DNA of 64,000 bases from Metallococcus carri (GTDB lineage: Bacteria; Actinomycetota; Actinomycetes; Actinomycetales; Dermatophilaceae): positions 124,001 to 188,000 of the forward strand of contig NZ_JAAOIV010000004.1 of NCBI RefSeq assembly GCF_011440275.1. The letters are read 5' to 3'. The position numbers and the translations under genes were made by a program. The notes under the pieces are model-generated. The model worked only from the letters and a program-made list of their open reading frames with translations. It ran no database searches and was not told where the DNA came from. This document shows, piece by piece, positions 55,146 through 64,000 of the stretch (positions are counted from its first letter, which is position 1; the number at the start of each line of letters is the position of its first letter).

Positions 55146-56024
55146 GTGTCGTTGTTTTCATCGCGCGGTCGCCATCGGGCGCCGGGCAAGTTCTCCCTGA
55201 CCCTTTCCACCTCCGCGAAGGCCACCCTCGGCCTCGCGGCGGCCGGTGGCATCGCTGCCACCGCCACTGCTCCGAGCGCCGGTGCGGCCGGTGTGGCCAC
55301 GCTCAGCCCGGTGCGGGCCTCGGCCGCGACGCCGTCGGACGCGGTGCGCACGCCCGCCGCCGGTGTCGTGCTGGCCAATCTCGCGACTGCGCAGCCGCAG
55401 CTGTCCACGGTGGAAGCGCATCCGCTGGTCGTCACCCCGCGCCCGGCGCGCGACCAGTCGGCCGCGACCTCGCGCTCGAGCGTCCGCCCCGCGGCGAACG
55501 CCCGTCCTGCCACGACCAACCGTCCGGCGGCGCGCGAGCGCTCGGCGACGACCGCCCGTCCGGCGCACGCCGCCAGCTCGACCCGATCCGGTGAGGGCCG
55601 CACCTCGCGGGTGCGCTCCAACCCGGCGCCCGCAGCGGCACCGGCACCCGCGCCGAAGCCCGCGCCGAAGCCCGCGCCGGCTCCGTCGGCGGGCGGCATC
55701 GTCGGCATCGCGATGCAGTACCTCGGCGTGCCCTATGTCTACGGCGGCACCACCCCGGCCGGGTTCGACTGCTCCGGCCTGATCCAGTACGTCTACCGCC
55801 AGGCCGGGATCTCGGTCCCGCGCACGGCGACCGCGCAGTACTACGCCGCGACCAAGGTCTCCACCCCGCAGCCGGGCGACCTGGTGTTCTTCGGCAGCTC
55901 CAGCTATGTCAGCCACATCGGCATCTACGCCGGCAACGGCCGGATGATCGCCGCGCCCTACCCGGGCCAGGCGGTGCGCTTGCAGCAGATCTGGGAGACC
56001 CCGATCGGTTACGGCCGGTTCTGA
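55146..56024 (+). CDS. Secreted NlpC/P60 peptidoglycan endopeptidase
   Basis: A 292-residue exported cell-wall hydrolase. A basic start and hydrophobic segment (about residues 18-48, ending in GAAG) act as signal peptide. The following 110 residues are Ala/Pro/Arg/Thr-rich linker with a PAPKPAPKPAP stretch. The C-terminal 110 residues are the catalytic domain: FDCSGLIQYVYRQAG holds the cysteine, SHIGIYAGNGRMI the histidine. Start GTG 55146 follows AGAGAGG. Controlled by the c-di-AMP riboswitch directly upstream, tying wall opening to turgor signalling. Confidence 0.9.
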   Translation: MSLFSSRGRHRAPGKFSLTLSTSAKATLGLAAAGGIAATATAPSAGAAGVATLSPVRASAATPSDAVRTPAAGVVLANLATAQPQLSTVEAHPLVVTPRPARDQSAATSRSSVRPAANARPATTNRPAARERSATTARPAHAASSTRSGEGRTSRVRSNPAPAAAPAPAPKPAPKPAPAPSAGGIVGIAMQYLGVPYVYGGTTPAGFDCSGLIQYVYRQAGISVPRTATAQYYAATKVSTPQPGDLVFFGSSSYVSHIGIYAGNGRMIAAPYPGQAVRLQQIWETPIGYGRF

Positions 56025-56040
56025 TCGGCCCCGCCCGTTG

Positions 56041-56077
56041 ACGAGGCCCGCGCCTGCTCGCCAGGCGCGGGCCTCGT
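56041..56077 (+). terminator. Strong hairpin terminator after the NlpC/P60 gene
   Basis: ACGAGGCCCGCGCCTG, loop CTCGC, CAGGCGCGGGCCTCGT: a perfect 16-bp stem followed by TGTCGG. It separates the riboswitch transcript from kup. Confidence 0.85.
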
Positions 56078-56132
56078 TGTCGGCCTTCGCACTGCGGACC
56101 GGGTCAACGGCAGCCACCGCGGAGGGAGCACA

Positions 56133-58034
56133 ATGTCGCGCGTGACTGACACCGACCATCGCAGCCAGAGTCTGCGCACGTTGATGCTCGGCGCGCTCGG
56201 TGTCGTGTATGGCGACATCGGCACCAGCCCGCTGTACGCCCTGCAGACCGTCTTCAGCATCGACCACGGCGACGTCAAGCCCACCGAGGCGGATGTCTTC
56301 GGGGTGATCTCGATGGTCTTCTGGTCGGTCACCGTCATCGTGTCGATCAAATATGTCGTCTTCATCCTGCGGGCCGACAACGACGGCGAGGGCGGGATCA
56401 TGGCGCTCGCCCACCTCACCCGCAAGGGACTCAAACCCGGCGGCCGCCGCTACGCGCTCACCCTGGTGCTCGGCGTCCTCGGCGCGTCGCTGTTCTACGG
56501 CGACAGCGTCATCACCCCATCCATCTCGGTGCTGTCGGCCGTCGAAGGTGTCTCGGTGTCGGCCCCTGGCCTCGAGCATTGGGTGCTGCCGATCGGCATC
56601 GTGATCATCACCGCCCTCTTCGCCACCCAGCGGTTCGGCACGCATGTGGTGGGCCGGGCCTTCGGACCGGTGATGGTGCTGTGGTTCCTGACTCTCGCCG
56701 CGCTCGGCATACCGCATATCGCGCGCGACCCGCAGATCCTGCGCGGGCTCTCACCGACCTACGCGATCGCCTTCGTGGTGAGCAATCCGCTCATCGCGTT
56801 CGTCGCGATGGGCGCGGTCGTGCTGACGATCACCGGCGCCGAGGCGCTGTATGCCGACATGGGTCACTTCGGGCGATCGCCGATCCGGTCCGCGTGGTTC
56901 TTCATGGTGTTCCCGAGCCTGACGATCAACTACCTCGGGCAGGCGGCGCTGATCCTGCGTGACCCGAGGGCGATCGACAACCCGTTCTACCGGCTCGCGC
57001 CGTCGTGGGGGCAGTGGCCGCTGGTCGTGCTTGCCACCTGCGCGACGGTGATCGCCTCGCAGGCGGTGATCTCCGGTGCGTTCTCGGTGACCCGGCAGGC
57101 GGAGCGGCTGGGCTTCCTCCCACGGCTCACCGTGCGGCAGACCTCCGAGCACTCCGGCGGCCAGATCTACCTGCCGGCGGTGAACTGGATCATCTTCGCC
57201 ACCGTGATCACGCTGATGGTGAGCTTCCGTTCCTCCTCGAAGCTGGCGACGGCATACGGCTTGGCGGTGACCGGGACCTTCCTGTTCTCGACCTCGCTGT
57301 TCCTCGTCTTCGCCGAATCGGCGTGGCGCTGGGCGCGCTGGAAGGTGGTGCTGGTCGGGTTGCTCTTCCTGCCGCTGGAGCTGACCTTCTTCATCGCCAA
57401 TGTCACCAAGATCGGGCACGGCGGCTGGCTGCCGCTGGTGATCGCGGTGATCGTCGGCACCGTGATGTTCACCTGGAAGCGTGGTCAGACGATCGTCACC
57501 AAGCGGCGGCAGGAGCTGGAGGGCCCGCTGCAGCCCTTCCTCGACGAATTGCGCAGCGACCCGCCGATGCGCGTGCCGGGCACGGCCGTCTTCCTGCACC
57601 CGAACAAGCAGACCGCGCCGCTCGCGCTGCGCGAGAACGCGTCCTTCAACAAGGTGATCCACCAGAACGTGCTCATCGTCTCCACGGTGTCGGAGAATGT
57701 GCCCTTCGTGCGCGACGAGGACCGGATCGAGGTCGACGACCTCGGCGACCCGTGGGACCAGGTCACCCACATCACCTTGCATTTCGGCTTCAAGGAAGAC
57801 CAGGACGTGCCGGCCGGGTTGCGGTTGGCGCAGGAGGCCGGCGTCGAATTCGACCCGGTCGAGATCTACTACTTCCTGTCGCGGATCGCGGTGCAGACCA
57901 GCCGGGACGACTCCATGCCGGCGTGGCGCAAGCGCATCTTCGTCGGCATGGCGCACAACGCCGCGACGCCGGTGCAGTACTTCCGGCTGCCCGAGGACCG
58001 CACCGTCGTGATGGGCGCCAACGTCCTGCTCTGA
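56133..58034 (+). CDS. kup: Kup-family potassium uptake transporter
   Basis: A 633-residue K+/H+ symporter. ALGVVYGDIGTSPLYALQTVF is the N-terminal family signature, and GEGGIMALAHL, GASLFYGDSVITPSISVLSAVEG and ALYADMGHFGRSPIR are conserved membrane loops. About 12 helices are followed by a 190-residue cytoplasmic domain (LREN, PVEIYYFLSRIAV). GGAGGGAG precedes ATG 56133. K+ transporters are common c-di-AMP targets; here the riboswitch is one gene upstream and a terminator intervenes, so direct control through it is unlikely. Confidence 0.95.
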   Translation: MSRVTDTDHRSQSLRTLMLGALGVVYGDIGTSPLYALQTVFSIDHGDVKPTEADVFGVISMVFWSVTVIVSIKYVVFILRADNDGEGGIMALAHLTRKGLKPGGRRYALTLVLGVLGASLFYGDSVITPSISVLSAVEGVSVSAPGLEHWVLPIGIVIITALFATQRFGTHVVGRAFGPVMVLWFLTLAALGIPHIARDPQILRGLSPTYAIAFVVSNPLIAFVAMGAVVLTITGAEALYADMGHFGRSPIRSAWFFMVFPSLTINYLGQAALILRDPRAIDNPFYRLAPSWGQWPLVVLATCATVIASQAVISGAFSVTRQAERLGFLPRLTVRQTSEHSGGQIYLPAVNWIIFATVITLMVSFRSSSKLATAYGLAVTGTFLFSTSLFLVFAESAWRWARWKVVLVGLLFLPLELTFFIANVTKIGHGGWLPLVIAVIVGTVMFTWKRGQTIVTKRRQELEGPLQPFLDELRSDPPMRVPGTAVFLHPNKQTAPLALRENASFNKVIHQNVLIVSTVSENVPFVRDEDRIEVDDLGDPWDQVTHITLHFGFKEDQDVPAGLRLAQEAGVEFDPVEIYYFLSRIAVQTSRDDSMPAWRKRIFVGMAHNAATPVQYFRLPEDRTVVMGANVLL

Positions 58035-58050
58035 CCGTCCCCTTTTCGTC

Positions 58051-58193
58051 GGTTGAGCAAGCTTCCCTCGGTGGTTGAGCAAGCTTCCCTCGGTGGTTGA
58101 GCAAGCGAGCGAGGAACGAGCGAGCGCGTCGAAACCAGGCGCCCCTCCGCTGGTTGAGCAAGTGAGCGAGGAACGAGCGAGCGCGTCGAAACC
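58051..58193. repeat. GGTTGAGCAAG repeat cluster
   Basis: Two 22-bp copies of GGTTGAGCAAGCTTCCCTCG (58051, 58073) lead into a 42-bp element at 58095-58136 that starts GGTTGAGCAAGCGAGCGAGG and ends GCGCGTCGAAACC. A second full copy is at 58152-58193 with one base changed. A diverged copy is inside pepN at 50296. Similar elements are familiar from intergenic regions of Micrococcales and Nocardioides. Confidence 0.9.
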
Positions 58194-58212
58194 ACCCCCC
58201 GCCATACCCTCC

Positions 58213-58521
58213 TCAGCGCGCCGGGTTGAGCTCCCCGAAGTCCATGTCCACGCCCGCCTGGGCGAAATTGCGCAGGTCGCGAGCGACCGCCTTGCCCTCG
58301 TCGGTGCCCATGTCAGCGAGCGCGTCTTCCTTTGTCTCCCAACACAATTGGGCGATGACGAAGTGCGGCGGCTGCGACCCGTCGAGCGTCTCGCAGCGCT
58401 GCCAGCTGGCCGTGACCAGCCTGGGGAATTTCGCGGCGAGCGGCAGGTGCACCTGCTCGTAGTGGCTGAGGAAGGCCTCGGGGTCCTGCGGGTGGGCGTA
58501 GCTCACGGTCAGCTGGTACAT
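58213..58521 (-). CDS. EthD-family dimeric alpha-beta barrel protein
   Basis: A 102-residue protein. QLTVSYAHPQDPEAFLSHYEQVHLPLAAKFP is the EthD ferredoxin-like half-barrel with the conserved HxxxH spacing (HYEQVH), and the C-terminal NFAQAGVDMDFGEL is typical. AAGGAG precedes the ATG. Members support cytochrome P450 or small-molecule degradation, but the real role is unclear. It is 74 bp from the des operon end, in the same direction. Confidence 0.85.
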   Translation of the reverse strand: MYQLTVSYAHPQDPEAFLSHYEQVHLPLAAKFPRLVTASWQRCETLDGSQPPHFVIAQLCWETKEDALADMGTDEGKAVARDLRNFAQAGVDMDFGELNPAR

Positions 58522-58595
58522 CGGGCTCCTTCGTCGGTATGCCGGGGCTGTCGCTCCCCGAACCTAGCGCTCTGCCCGATCGTCTCGAGCGGGAC

Positions 58596-60404
58596 TCACC
58601 GTCCGGCGGAGACGGGCGAGACGGCGGAGACGGGGGCGTGGGCGGCGAGCGGGTTGTCGAGCGTACCGAGCAGTTGCAGCGCGCCGGCCGGATCGGCCAG
58701 GTCCACCATCTGGCGGTTGTCGCGCAGCTGCAACCGGTTGAGGCAGGAGAGCGGGAACTGCGCAGCGAACAGGTCGTAGCGATCGGCGAGCTCGGGGTGG
58801 GCCGCCTGATAGTCAGCGACGACGTCCGCGACCGTGCGCCAGAAGTCGTCCCACGGCAGCACTCCGTCCGCGTTCAGCAATGCGGCGAGGTGTCGGAAGA
58901 AGCAGTCGAAGACATCGGTGAAGATCGACAGCGCCTGCAGGTCGGACGGAACCTGCGCGCGCACCCGCTCGGCCTCGGTCGGGAGGTGCGTGTCCGGCCG
59001 CATCACGACGATCTCCTCCGCCAGGTCCTTGAGGATCACGCGCTCGACGTTCCCTTGGTGCAGCACCAGGATCACGTTCTCGCCGTGCGGCATGAAGGCC
59101 AGCCCGTAGCGATAGAGCGCGTGCAGCAGGGGCTGCAGGTAGGCGTCCAGATAGCTCCGCAGCCAGGTGGTGGGTGCCACCCCCGCGTGGGCGATGAGCG
59201 CCGCGGCATACGACTGCCCGTCCGGGTCCCGGTGCAGCAGGGCGGCCATCGTCGCGAGGCGGCGGTCCGGCTCGAGGAGCGGGACGGGGCTTTCCCGCCA
59301 AAGGGCGGCGAGCATCTTGCGGTAGGGCGACCCCGCCGGCGTCGCCGCTTCGTAAGCCTCGGGGTGATAGCCGATCGCGGCGCGCTCGCGGATCAGCAGC
59401 GCACCGGTCGCGCGCAGCGTCGCATCGCTCGCGAACAGGTCGGCGAGCCAGTCGTTGATCGCCGGCGTCGCCGCCATGTAGGCGGCGGACAACCCGCGCA
59501 CGAACCCCATATTCACTACGGAGACAGCGGTTTTGACGTAATGCCGGTCCTGTCGGGTGCGGTTGAAGAAGGTGCGCACCGACTGTTGGGCCTGATAGAC
59601 GTCGCGGCTCTCGCCCAGTGGCACCAGCCGATCCTGGGCGATATCGGCGGCGAAGGTGATGGACAGGCGGTTCCACCATTGCCAGGGATGGACCGGGATC
59701 AGCAGGTAGTCGTCCGGGTCCAGTCCGCGATCGCGCAGGTCGGCGTCGAACTGTTCGCGCTGGGGGCCGAGTTCGGCGCGCAGGAAGTCCGCGTAGGTCG
59801 TATCGCGGCAACTGCTGAAGTCGGCGTGCGATCGGTGCGCGGCGAGCCAGATCAGCCGGACGTCGCGCGCGGCCTCGGGTGCGAAGGCCTGCGACTCGTG
59901 GGCTCCGAAGCCGATGCGGCCACTGTTGGCGACGAAACAGGGGTGCCCCGCGAGCATGGCGGCCTCCACCGTTTGGAAATCGGCAGTGACCAGGTCAGCC
60001 GCGCTCGGTTGCGGCAACGACAGCTTGAAGGACAACGACGACAGCGTCGAGGAGATCTCCTCCAGGTAGGCCGGCAGCATGTCGGGGCCGAGACCGAGCG
60101 CCTCGCGAAGGCCCAGCACAAACCCGACGGCATCGAGCCGGCCGCCGTCGCAGGTGATGCTGCCGGGGTCGATCTGCCAGTGCCGCAACGGCATTCGCCG
60201 TGCGGCGAAGCGGTATGCCGGGGTGCCGTCGTCGCTGGTGACCGTGAACCACCCCGGTGCGTCGGGGTCGGGTGCGGGCTCGATCAGGCGTTCGTGGGCG
60301 AACTCGCACAGGGCCTTGGCAAGCAGGATCCGGTTGGCGGCATCCCACGCGTCGGGGCGGTAGTGCGCCGCGGCCGCACTCGGAGGGCTGGGATAGGGAT
60401 TCAT
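58596..60404 (-). CDS. desD: Desferrioxamine-type siderophore synthetase DesD (IucA/IucC family)
   Basis: A 602-residue ATP-dependent NIS synthetase that joins N-hydroxy-N-acylcadaverine units and closes the macrocycle. AGHPCFVANSGRIGFGAHES is the ATP/phosphate loop region, VHPWQWWNRL and RTFFNRTRQDRHYVKTAVSV the family core, and GLAFMPHGENVILVL the second ATP site. Length is that of Streptomyces DesD. ATG 60404 overlaps the desC stop by 4 bp. Confidence 0.94.
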   Translation of the reverse strand: MNPYPSPPSAAAAHYRPDAWDAANRILLAKALCEFAHERLIEPAPDPDAPGWFTVTSDDGTPAYRFAARRMPLRHWQIDPGSITCDGGRLDAVGFVLGLREALGLGPDMLPAYLEEISSTLSSLSFKLSLPQPSAADLVTADFQTVEAAMLAGHPCFVANSGRIGFGAHESQAFAPEAARDVRLIWLAAHRSHADFSSCRDTTYADFLRAELGPQREQFDADLRDRGLDPDDYLLIPVHPWQWWNRLSITFAADIAQDRLVPLGESRDVYQAQQSVRTFFNRTRQDRHYVKTAVSVVNMGFVRGLSAAYMAATPAINDWLADLFASDATLRATGALLIRERAAIGYHPEAYEAATPAGSPYRKMLAALWRESPVPLLEPDRRLATMAALLHRDPDGQSYAAALIAHAGVAPTTWLRSYLDAYLQPLLHALYRYGLAFMPHGENVILVLHQGNVERVILKDLAEEIVVMRPDTHLPTEAERVRAQVPSDLQALSIFTDVFDCFFRHLAALLNADGVLPWDDFWRTVADVVADYQAAHPELADRYDLFAAQFPLSCLNRLQLRDNRQMVDLADPAGALQLLGTLDNPLAAHAPVSAVSPVSAGR

Positions 60405-60967
60405 CGATGGCCTTTGTCGGTCTGGGTGGTCGGGCGGAACTGGTCACGAGTGCAGAAGCTCAGCAGGGCTTGTTTGTCCGGCAGGTCGATCCGGGCCGCG
60501 GGGCGGAAGCCGACCGCGGCGTTCACTGCCTGCACGGCCAGGTTGCGGACGTCGGGCTCGACGACCACCCGCCGCACCGACGGGTCCTCGAACAGCCAGG
60601 TCAGCACTGCCGACAGCACCGACCGGGTGAAGCCGTGCCGCGGGTGCTGCGTCGGCGCGCACAGGAAGTGCATGCCGATGTCGCCGGGCAGGGCGGCATA
60701 CCGGCCGGCGAGCTCGACCCGCGCGGGGTCGTACCGTTCGGCGAGGAAGCAGGGGAGGCCGTCGACGAAACCCAGCACGGCGGTCCGGTGCGGGTGGGCC
60801 ACGATGTCCCCGTAGGTCTCCCGCACCTGTGACAAGGTCGCCTCCCTCATTTGCCAGTAGCGCGCCTTGGGATGGGTGACCCACTCGTGCAGGAGCGGCC
60901 CGTCGGTCACCGGGTCGACCGTGCGGACGGCGAAGACCCCGAGGTCGTCGCAGTAGACGGGGCGCAT
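60401..60967 (-). CDS. desC: N-hydroxycadaverine acyltransferase DesC
   Basis: A 188-residue GNAT-fold acyltransferase of the IucB/RhbD type. It transfers succinyl or acetyl groups from CoA to N-hydroxycadaverine. ERYDPARVELAGRYAALPGDIGMHFL and HGFTRSVLSAVLTWLFEDPSVRRVVVEPDVRN are the conserved core with the CoA-side helix. ATG 60967 overlaps the desB stop by one base. Confidence 0.92.
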   Translation of the reverse strand: MRPVYCDDLGVFAVRTVDPVTDGPLLHEWVTHPKARYWQMREATLSQVRETYGDIVAHPHRTAVLGFVDGLPCFLAERYDPARVELAGRYAALPGDIGMHFLCAPTQHPRHGFTRSVLSAVLTWLFEDPSVRRVVVEPDVRNLAVQAVNAAVGFRPAARIDLPDKQALLSFCTRDQFRPTTQTDKGHR

Positions 60968-62256
60968 CAGCCGACCCCCGCAGGCGTGCCGAACTCCTGG
61001 AAGGCGATGGACTTCTCGATCGGGTAGACCTCCCGGCCGAGCACCTCGCGCAGGATGCAGGAATTGCGGTAGGCGCCCATGCCGAGGTCCGGCGAGGTGA
61101 CGCTGTGCACGTGATCCCCGCCGTTTTGCAGGAAGATCGGCGCCGCACCGTCGTCGATGCGGTAGGTCCGGTCGACCGCAGGCCGGTGGTGGGCATCGAA
61201 GCGGATCCGGTCGCGGACCGAGGCGAGGCAGCCGGGCAGGGCATGGTCGTAACCGGTGGCCAGCACCAGGCCCTCGGTGTCCAAGGTGAACTCTCGCCCT
61301 TGTTCGCACTGCGTCAGCCCCAAGGTGTAGGTGCTGCTCTGGTCATCGAAGCGCAGGCTCTCCAGCGCCGTGTTGGTGAGCAGCCGCGTGGGCGCGCCGC
61401 CGTGCACCGAATGCTCGTAGAGCCGGTCGAAGATCTCGTTGATCAGCGAGGCATTGATCCCCTTGGACAGGCTCTTTTGCTGGGCGGTGAGCGCGTAGCG
61501 GGTGTCCTCGGGAAGCTCGCTGAAATAGTCGACATAGTCCGGCGAGGTGAGTTCCAGGGTCAGCTTGGTGTACTCCAGCGGGAAGAACCGAGGCGAGCGG
61601 GTGACCCAGGTGAGGTGATAACCGGCCTCGTCGATATCGCCGAGAAGGTCGGCGTAGATCTCCGCGGCGCTCTGCCCGCTGCCGACGACGGTGATGGTCT
61701 CCTTCTCCCGCAACACCTCTCGGTGGGCGAGGTAGTCGCTGTTATGAAGAGCGTCGCCGCCCACGGCGCGCGCACAGGCCGGCAGGAAGGGCGCGCCGCC
61801 GGTGCCGACCACTAGCGCCCGAGCGTGGTGAACCACGGTTTCGCCCGCGGCGCGGGAGGTGACAGCGTAAGCGCGGCGAGACCCGTCATACTCCACCGAG
61901 ACGACCTCGTGACCACAGCGCACCGACTCCAGTTGCTCGGCGGCCCAGCGGCAGTAGTCGTTGTATTCGCGACGCAGGGGGAAGAAGCTCTCCCGGATGT
62001 AGAAGGAGTAGAGGCGCCCCCGCTGCTTGAGGTAGCTGAGGAAGGACAGGGGCGAGGTGGGATCGGCCAGGCTCACCAGGTCGGCGAGGAAGGGCGTTTG
62101 CAAGGTGGCGCCGTCGAGCATCATGCCCGGATGCCAGTCGAACGACGGCTTGCGTTCGAGGAAGAGCGCGTCCAGGTCATCCAGGGGTGCCGCCAGACAC
62201 GCGAGGCCGAGATTGAACGGGCCGAGGCCGATGCCGATCAGGTCGTAGGTCTTCAT
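60967..62256 (-). CDS. desB: Cadaverine N-monooxygenase DesB
   Basis: A 429-residue flavin N-hydroxylase of the lysine/ornithine N-monooxygenase family. [15 protein letters not shown] (about 8-22) binds [19 protein letters not shown] (about 188-203) binds NADPH, and [15 protein letters not shown] is the family ATGY motif. GAGGGGAGAG precedes ATG 62256, and there are only 10 bp from desA. It hydroxylates cadaverine, supplying the hydroxamate nitrogen. Confidence 0.93.
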   Translation of the reverse strand: MKTYDLIGIGLGPFNLGLACLAAPLDDLDALFLERKPSFDWHPGMMLDGATLQTPFLADLVSLADPTSPLSFLSYLKQRGRLYSFYIRESFFPLRREYNDYCRWAAEQLESVRCGHEVVSVEYDGSRRAYAVTSRAAGETVVHHARALVVGTGGAPFLPACARAVGGDALHNSDYLAHREVLREKETITVVGSGQSAAEIYADLLGDIDEAGYHLTWVTRSPRFFPLEYTKLTLELTSPDYVDYFSELPEDTRYALTAQQKSLSKGINASLINEIFDRLYEHSVHGGAPTRLLTNTALESLRFDDQSSTYTLGLTQCEQGREFTLDTEGLVLATGYDHALPGCLASVRDRIRFDAHHRPAVDRTYRIDDGAAPIFLQNGGDHVHSVTSPDLGMGAYRNSCILREVLGREVYPIEKSIAFQEFGTPAGVG

Positions 62257-62266
62257 CGCTCTCCCC

Positions 62267-63718
62267 TCAGACCGCGATCGTGCGCGGCAGCCGCTGGACG
62301 GTGTCGGCGCAGTGATGGGCGATGCGCTCGACGACGGCACCGATGTCGCCGGTGGTGGTGTGCGGATTCAGCACGGTGAACTTCAGCCACTCCTCGCCGT
62401 CGATGGTGGTGCTCGCAATCACCGCGCAGCGTTCGCGAGCCAGCAACTCACGGGCTGCGAGGTTGGCCGAATCACATTGTGCCGCAGAAAGATTCGGGTC
62501 TGTGTAGCGGAACACGACGGTGCTGAGATCAGTCGGCGCTGCGACCTCGAAGCGCGCATCCGCGCGCAGCTGCTCGTGCGCCTGGTGGGCCAGCTCGATG
62601 ACCGCGTCGAAGAGATCACCGATCGCGTCGGCACCCGTCACCCGCAGCGCCAGCCACAGCTTCAGCGCGTCGAACCGCCGCGTGGTCTGCAGGCTCTTGT
62701 CGACCTGATTCGGTATGCCGTCCCGCGTCATCCGCTCCGGGTTCAAGTAGTCCGCGTGGTGACGAACCATCAGCCGCCCGTCCCGCACGAGCAGGGCGCT
62801 CGCAGCGACCGGCAGGAAGTAGGACTTGTGGAAGTCGACCGTCACCGAGGTGGCCCGTTCGATGCCCGCGAGCAGATCGCGCCGGGTGCGGGAGACGAGC
62901 AGGCCGCCGCCATACGCCGCGTCGACGTGCAGCCACAGATCGCGCTCGGCGCACAGGTCAGCGACGGCGCTCAAGGGGTCGATGACGCCGAAGTCGGTGG
63001 TGCCCGCGGTGGCGACGACAGCCATCGGCGTGAGGCGGGCGGAGGCCAGCCGGGCCAGGGCGATGCGCAAGGAGAACAGGTTGAGGCGCCGCTCGCGGTC
63101 GACCGGGATCGGCACGACGGCATCGGCGGGCAGGCCGAGCAGGTGGGCCGCCGTGCGGATGCTGAAGTGGCTGTCCACCGAGGTGAGGATGCGCAGGTCG
63201 GCGAGCCGGGCTCCCTGGCGCACCGCGTGTTCGCGGGCGAGGAAGAGAGCGTGCAGATTGGAGGCGGTGCCGCCGCTGGTGAAGATGCCGTCGGCGGACG
63301 GGTCCCAGCCGACCCGGCCGGCGGTCCAGGCGATCAGCCGGCGTTCGATCAGGGTGCCGCCCGCGCTCTGATCCCAGGTGTCGAGTGAGGAGTTGACCGC
63401 CGAGGCGATCGCGTCCGCGGCGACCGCTTCGATCAGCACGGGGCAGTTCAGGTGGGCCAGATAGCGCGAGTGGTGAAACCAGGTGGCATGGCGCACGTAG
63501 AGATCGTCGACTTCGGCGAGCGCCTCGGCGAGGTCGAACAGCGGGCGGTCGAGGTCGACCGCGTCGATGCGTGGGGCGAGGTCGGCGGGAGTTGCCTCGG
63601 TGCAGGGATGTTGCGCTGCGGCGAAGGCGTCGCAGAGCACCGCACTGGTGTCGCTGAGGGCGGTGGCGTAGGCCTGCCGGGTGTCGGTCGTCAGTAGGGC
63701 GGGTGGTGTCGAAGTCAT
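62267..63718 (-). CDS. desA: Lysine decarboxylase DesA
   Basis: A 483-residue group II PLP decarboxylase that makes cadaverine, the first step of desferrioxamine synthesis. [19 protein letters not shown] is the phosphate/substrate loop, [13 protein letters not shown] the Asp strand and [18 protein letters not shown] the Schiff-base lysine. First gene of desABCD, behind the iron box at 63738. It shares its fold with the decarboxylase at 15507. Confidence 0.93.
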   Translation of the reverse strand: MTSTPPALLTTDTRQAYATALSDTSAVLCDAFAAAQHPCTEATPADLAPRIDAVDLDRPLFDLAEALAEVDDLYVRHATWFHHSRYLAHLNCPVLIEAVAADAIASAVNSSLDTWDQSAGGTLIERRLIAWTAGRVGWDPSADGIFTSGGTASNLHALFLAREHAVRQGARLADLRILTSVDSHFSIRTAAHLLGLPADAVVPIPVDRERRLNLFSLRIALARLASARLTPMAVVATAGTTDFGVIDPLSAVADLCAERDLWLHVDAAYGGGLLVSRTRRDLLAGIERATSVTVDFHKSYFLPVAASALLVRDGRLMVRHHADYLNPERMTRDGIPNQVDKSLQTTRRFDALKLWLALRVTGADAIGDLFDAVIELAHQAHEQLRADARFEVAAPTDLSTVVFRYTDPNLSAAQCDSANLAARELLARERCAVIASTTIDGEEWLKFTVLNPHTTTGDIGAVVERIAHHCADTVQRLPRTIAV

Positions 63719-63732
63719 CGCGTCCTCGAGTG

Positions 63733-63761
63733 CGTAGTTAGGTGAGGCTTACCTAACTACG
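63733..63761. promoter_or_regulatory. Iron box (IdeR/DmdR operator) of the des operon
   Basis: TTAGGTGAGGCTTACCTAA (63738-63756) matches the IdeR/DmdR1 consensus TTAGGTTAGGCTAACCTAA at 17 of 19 positions. Symmetry extends outward to GTAGTTAGGT/ACCTAACTAC. It lies 20 bp before the desA start. The ideR-type gene at 54143 in this same window is the obvious repressor. Confidence 0.92.
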
Positions 63762-63879
63762 CGATCCGAGGGTTCGTCAACTCGGCCGGTGGCTCGCAAC
63801 GGGAGGGGGCGACCGCGACGGGCTGTCGGATGTTCAGCGGCGCGAACGAGTGAAAACGACTGTCCGCCAACGGAATTCG

Positions 63880-64000
63880 TTACGAGTCGCCGAACGGGAT
63901 GCGCTCGCGGGCGGTGGCGACGGTGTCAGCGTCGACGGTCCAGGTGATCGTGGTCGGTTCGTGTCCGGCGCGGACGCGGGCGCGACCGAAGGGGTCGACG
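63880..64000 (-). CDS. Probable carbon-nitrogen hydrolase, C-terminal fragment
   Basis: Only the last 40 codons are inside the window. VDPFGRARVRAGHEPTTITW and DADTVATARERIPFGDS resemble the last strands of nitrilase-superfamily amidohydrolases (DPxGRxxxxxGxEP, then an Asp-rich helix and RxxIP). The segment is too short to name the enzyme. Same strand as desA but 160 bp upstream, so probably a separate unit. Confidence 0.5.
   Translation of the reverse strand, partial: VDPFGRARVRAGHEPTTITWTVDADTVATARERIPFGDS

Overview
The window is about 68% G+C by my rough estimate and reads as a chromosomal segment of a high-GC actinomycete. A Micrococcales member near Dermacoccaceae or Intrasporangiaceae is my guess; no marker gene here proves it. 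Pointers are the WXG100 protein, DUF222/HNH protein, DUF3263 and DUF6421 proteins, SigE-family sigma factor, IdeR-type regulator, HelD, TANNNT-type leaderless starts and an actinobacterial-type c-di-AMP riboswitch. There is no rRNA, tRNA, CRISPR array, insertion sequence or prophage.

Layout. 0-6 kb: a DUF6986 aldolase-like gene (cut by the edge), an IclR regulator and an NCS2 nucleobase permease, then a GNAT enzyme and an SDR/acyl-CoA dehydrogenase pair. 6-10 kb: a DUF6421 protein, an SDR and a threonine-aldolase-like PLP enzyme. 10-15.5 kb, minus strand: ung, SGNH hydrolase, PadR regulator, molybdate transporter modABC and a DCC thioredoxin-like protein. 15.5-24.4 kb: a PLP decarboxylase, a ribbon-helix-helix/VOC pair, a nucleobase permease-amidohydrolase-TauE/SafE operon with a LacI regulator, an unidentified conserved protein and a DUF3263 protein. 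24.4-32.2 kb: SDR, trmL, then a TetR-controlled beta-oxidation operon (CaiB, thiolase, FadB, acyl-CoA dehydrogenase). 32.3-40.5 kb: DUF222/HNH protein, groEL under two CIRCE operators, a SigE-type sigma factor with a membrane partner, two small genes and fadH. 40.5-49.1 kb: WXG100, HelD, an MprAB-PepD-like two-component/protease operon, and MarR with an MFS exporter and a 28-residue membrane peptide. 49.1-58.2 kb: pepN, serC, pdxH, a candidate C-rich-loop sRNA, an ideR/dmdR1-type regulator, a c-di-AMP riboswitch in front of an NlpC/P60 hydrolase, and kup. 58.2-64 kb: an EthD-like gene and desABCD for a desferrioxamine-type siderophore behind a consensus iron box, ending in the C-terminus of a probable carbon-nitrogen hydrolase.

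The genes form several self-contained circuits: IdeR with the des iron box; the c-di-AMP riboswitch with wall hydrolase and adjacent K+ transporter; TetR with the fatty-acid operon; HrcA/CIRCE with groEL; and LacI, IclR and PadR each next to a plausible palindrome.

The least expected signal is at DNA level. The octamer CGGCATAC/GTATGCCG occurs about 68 times (roughly one per kb), equally on both strands, in all reading frames and between genes. That is some 25-30 times the base-composition expectation and resembles a DNA uptake sequence. A second theme is a set of short (19-22 bp and about 42 bp) repeats at gene ends, two of which have become in-frame coding sequence in modC and pepN.
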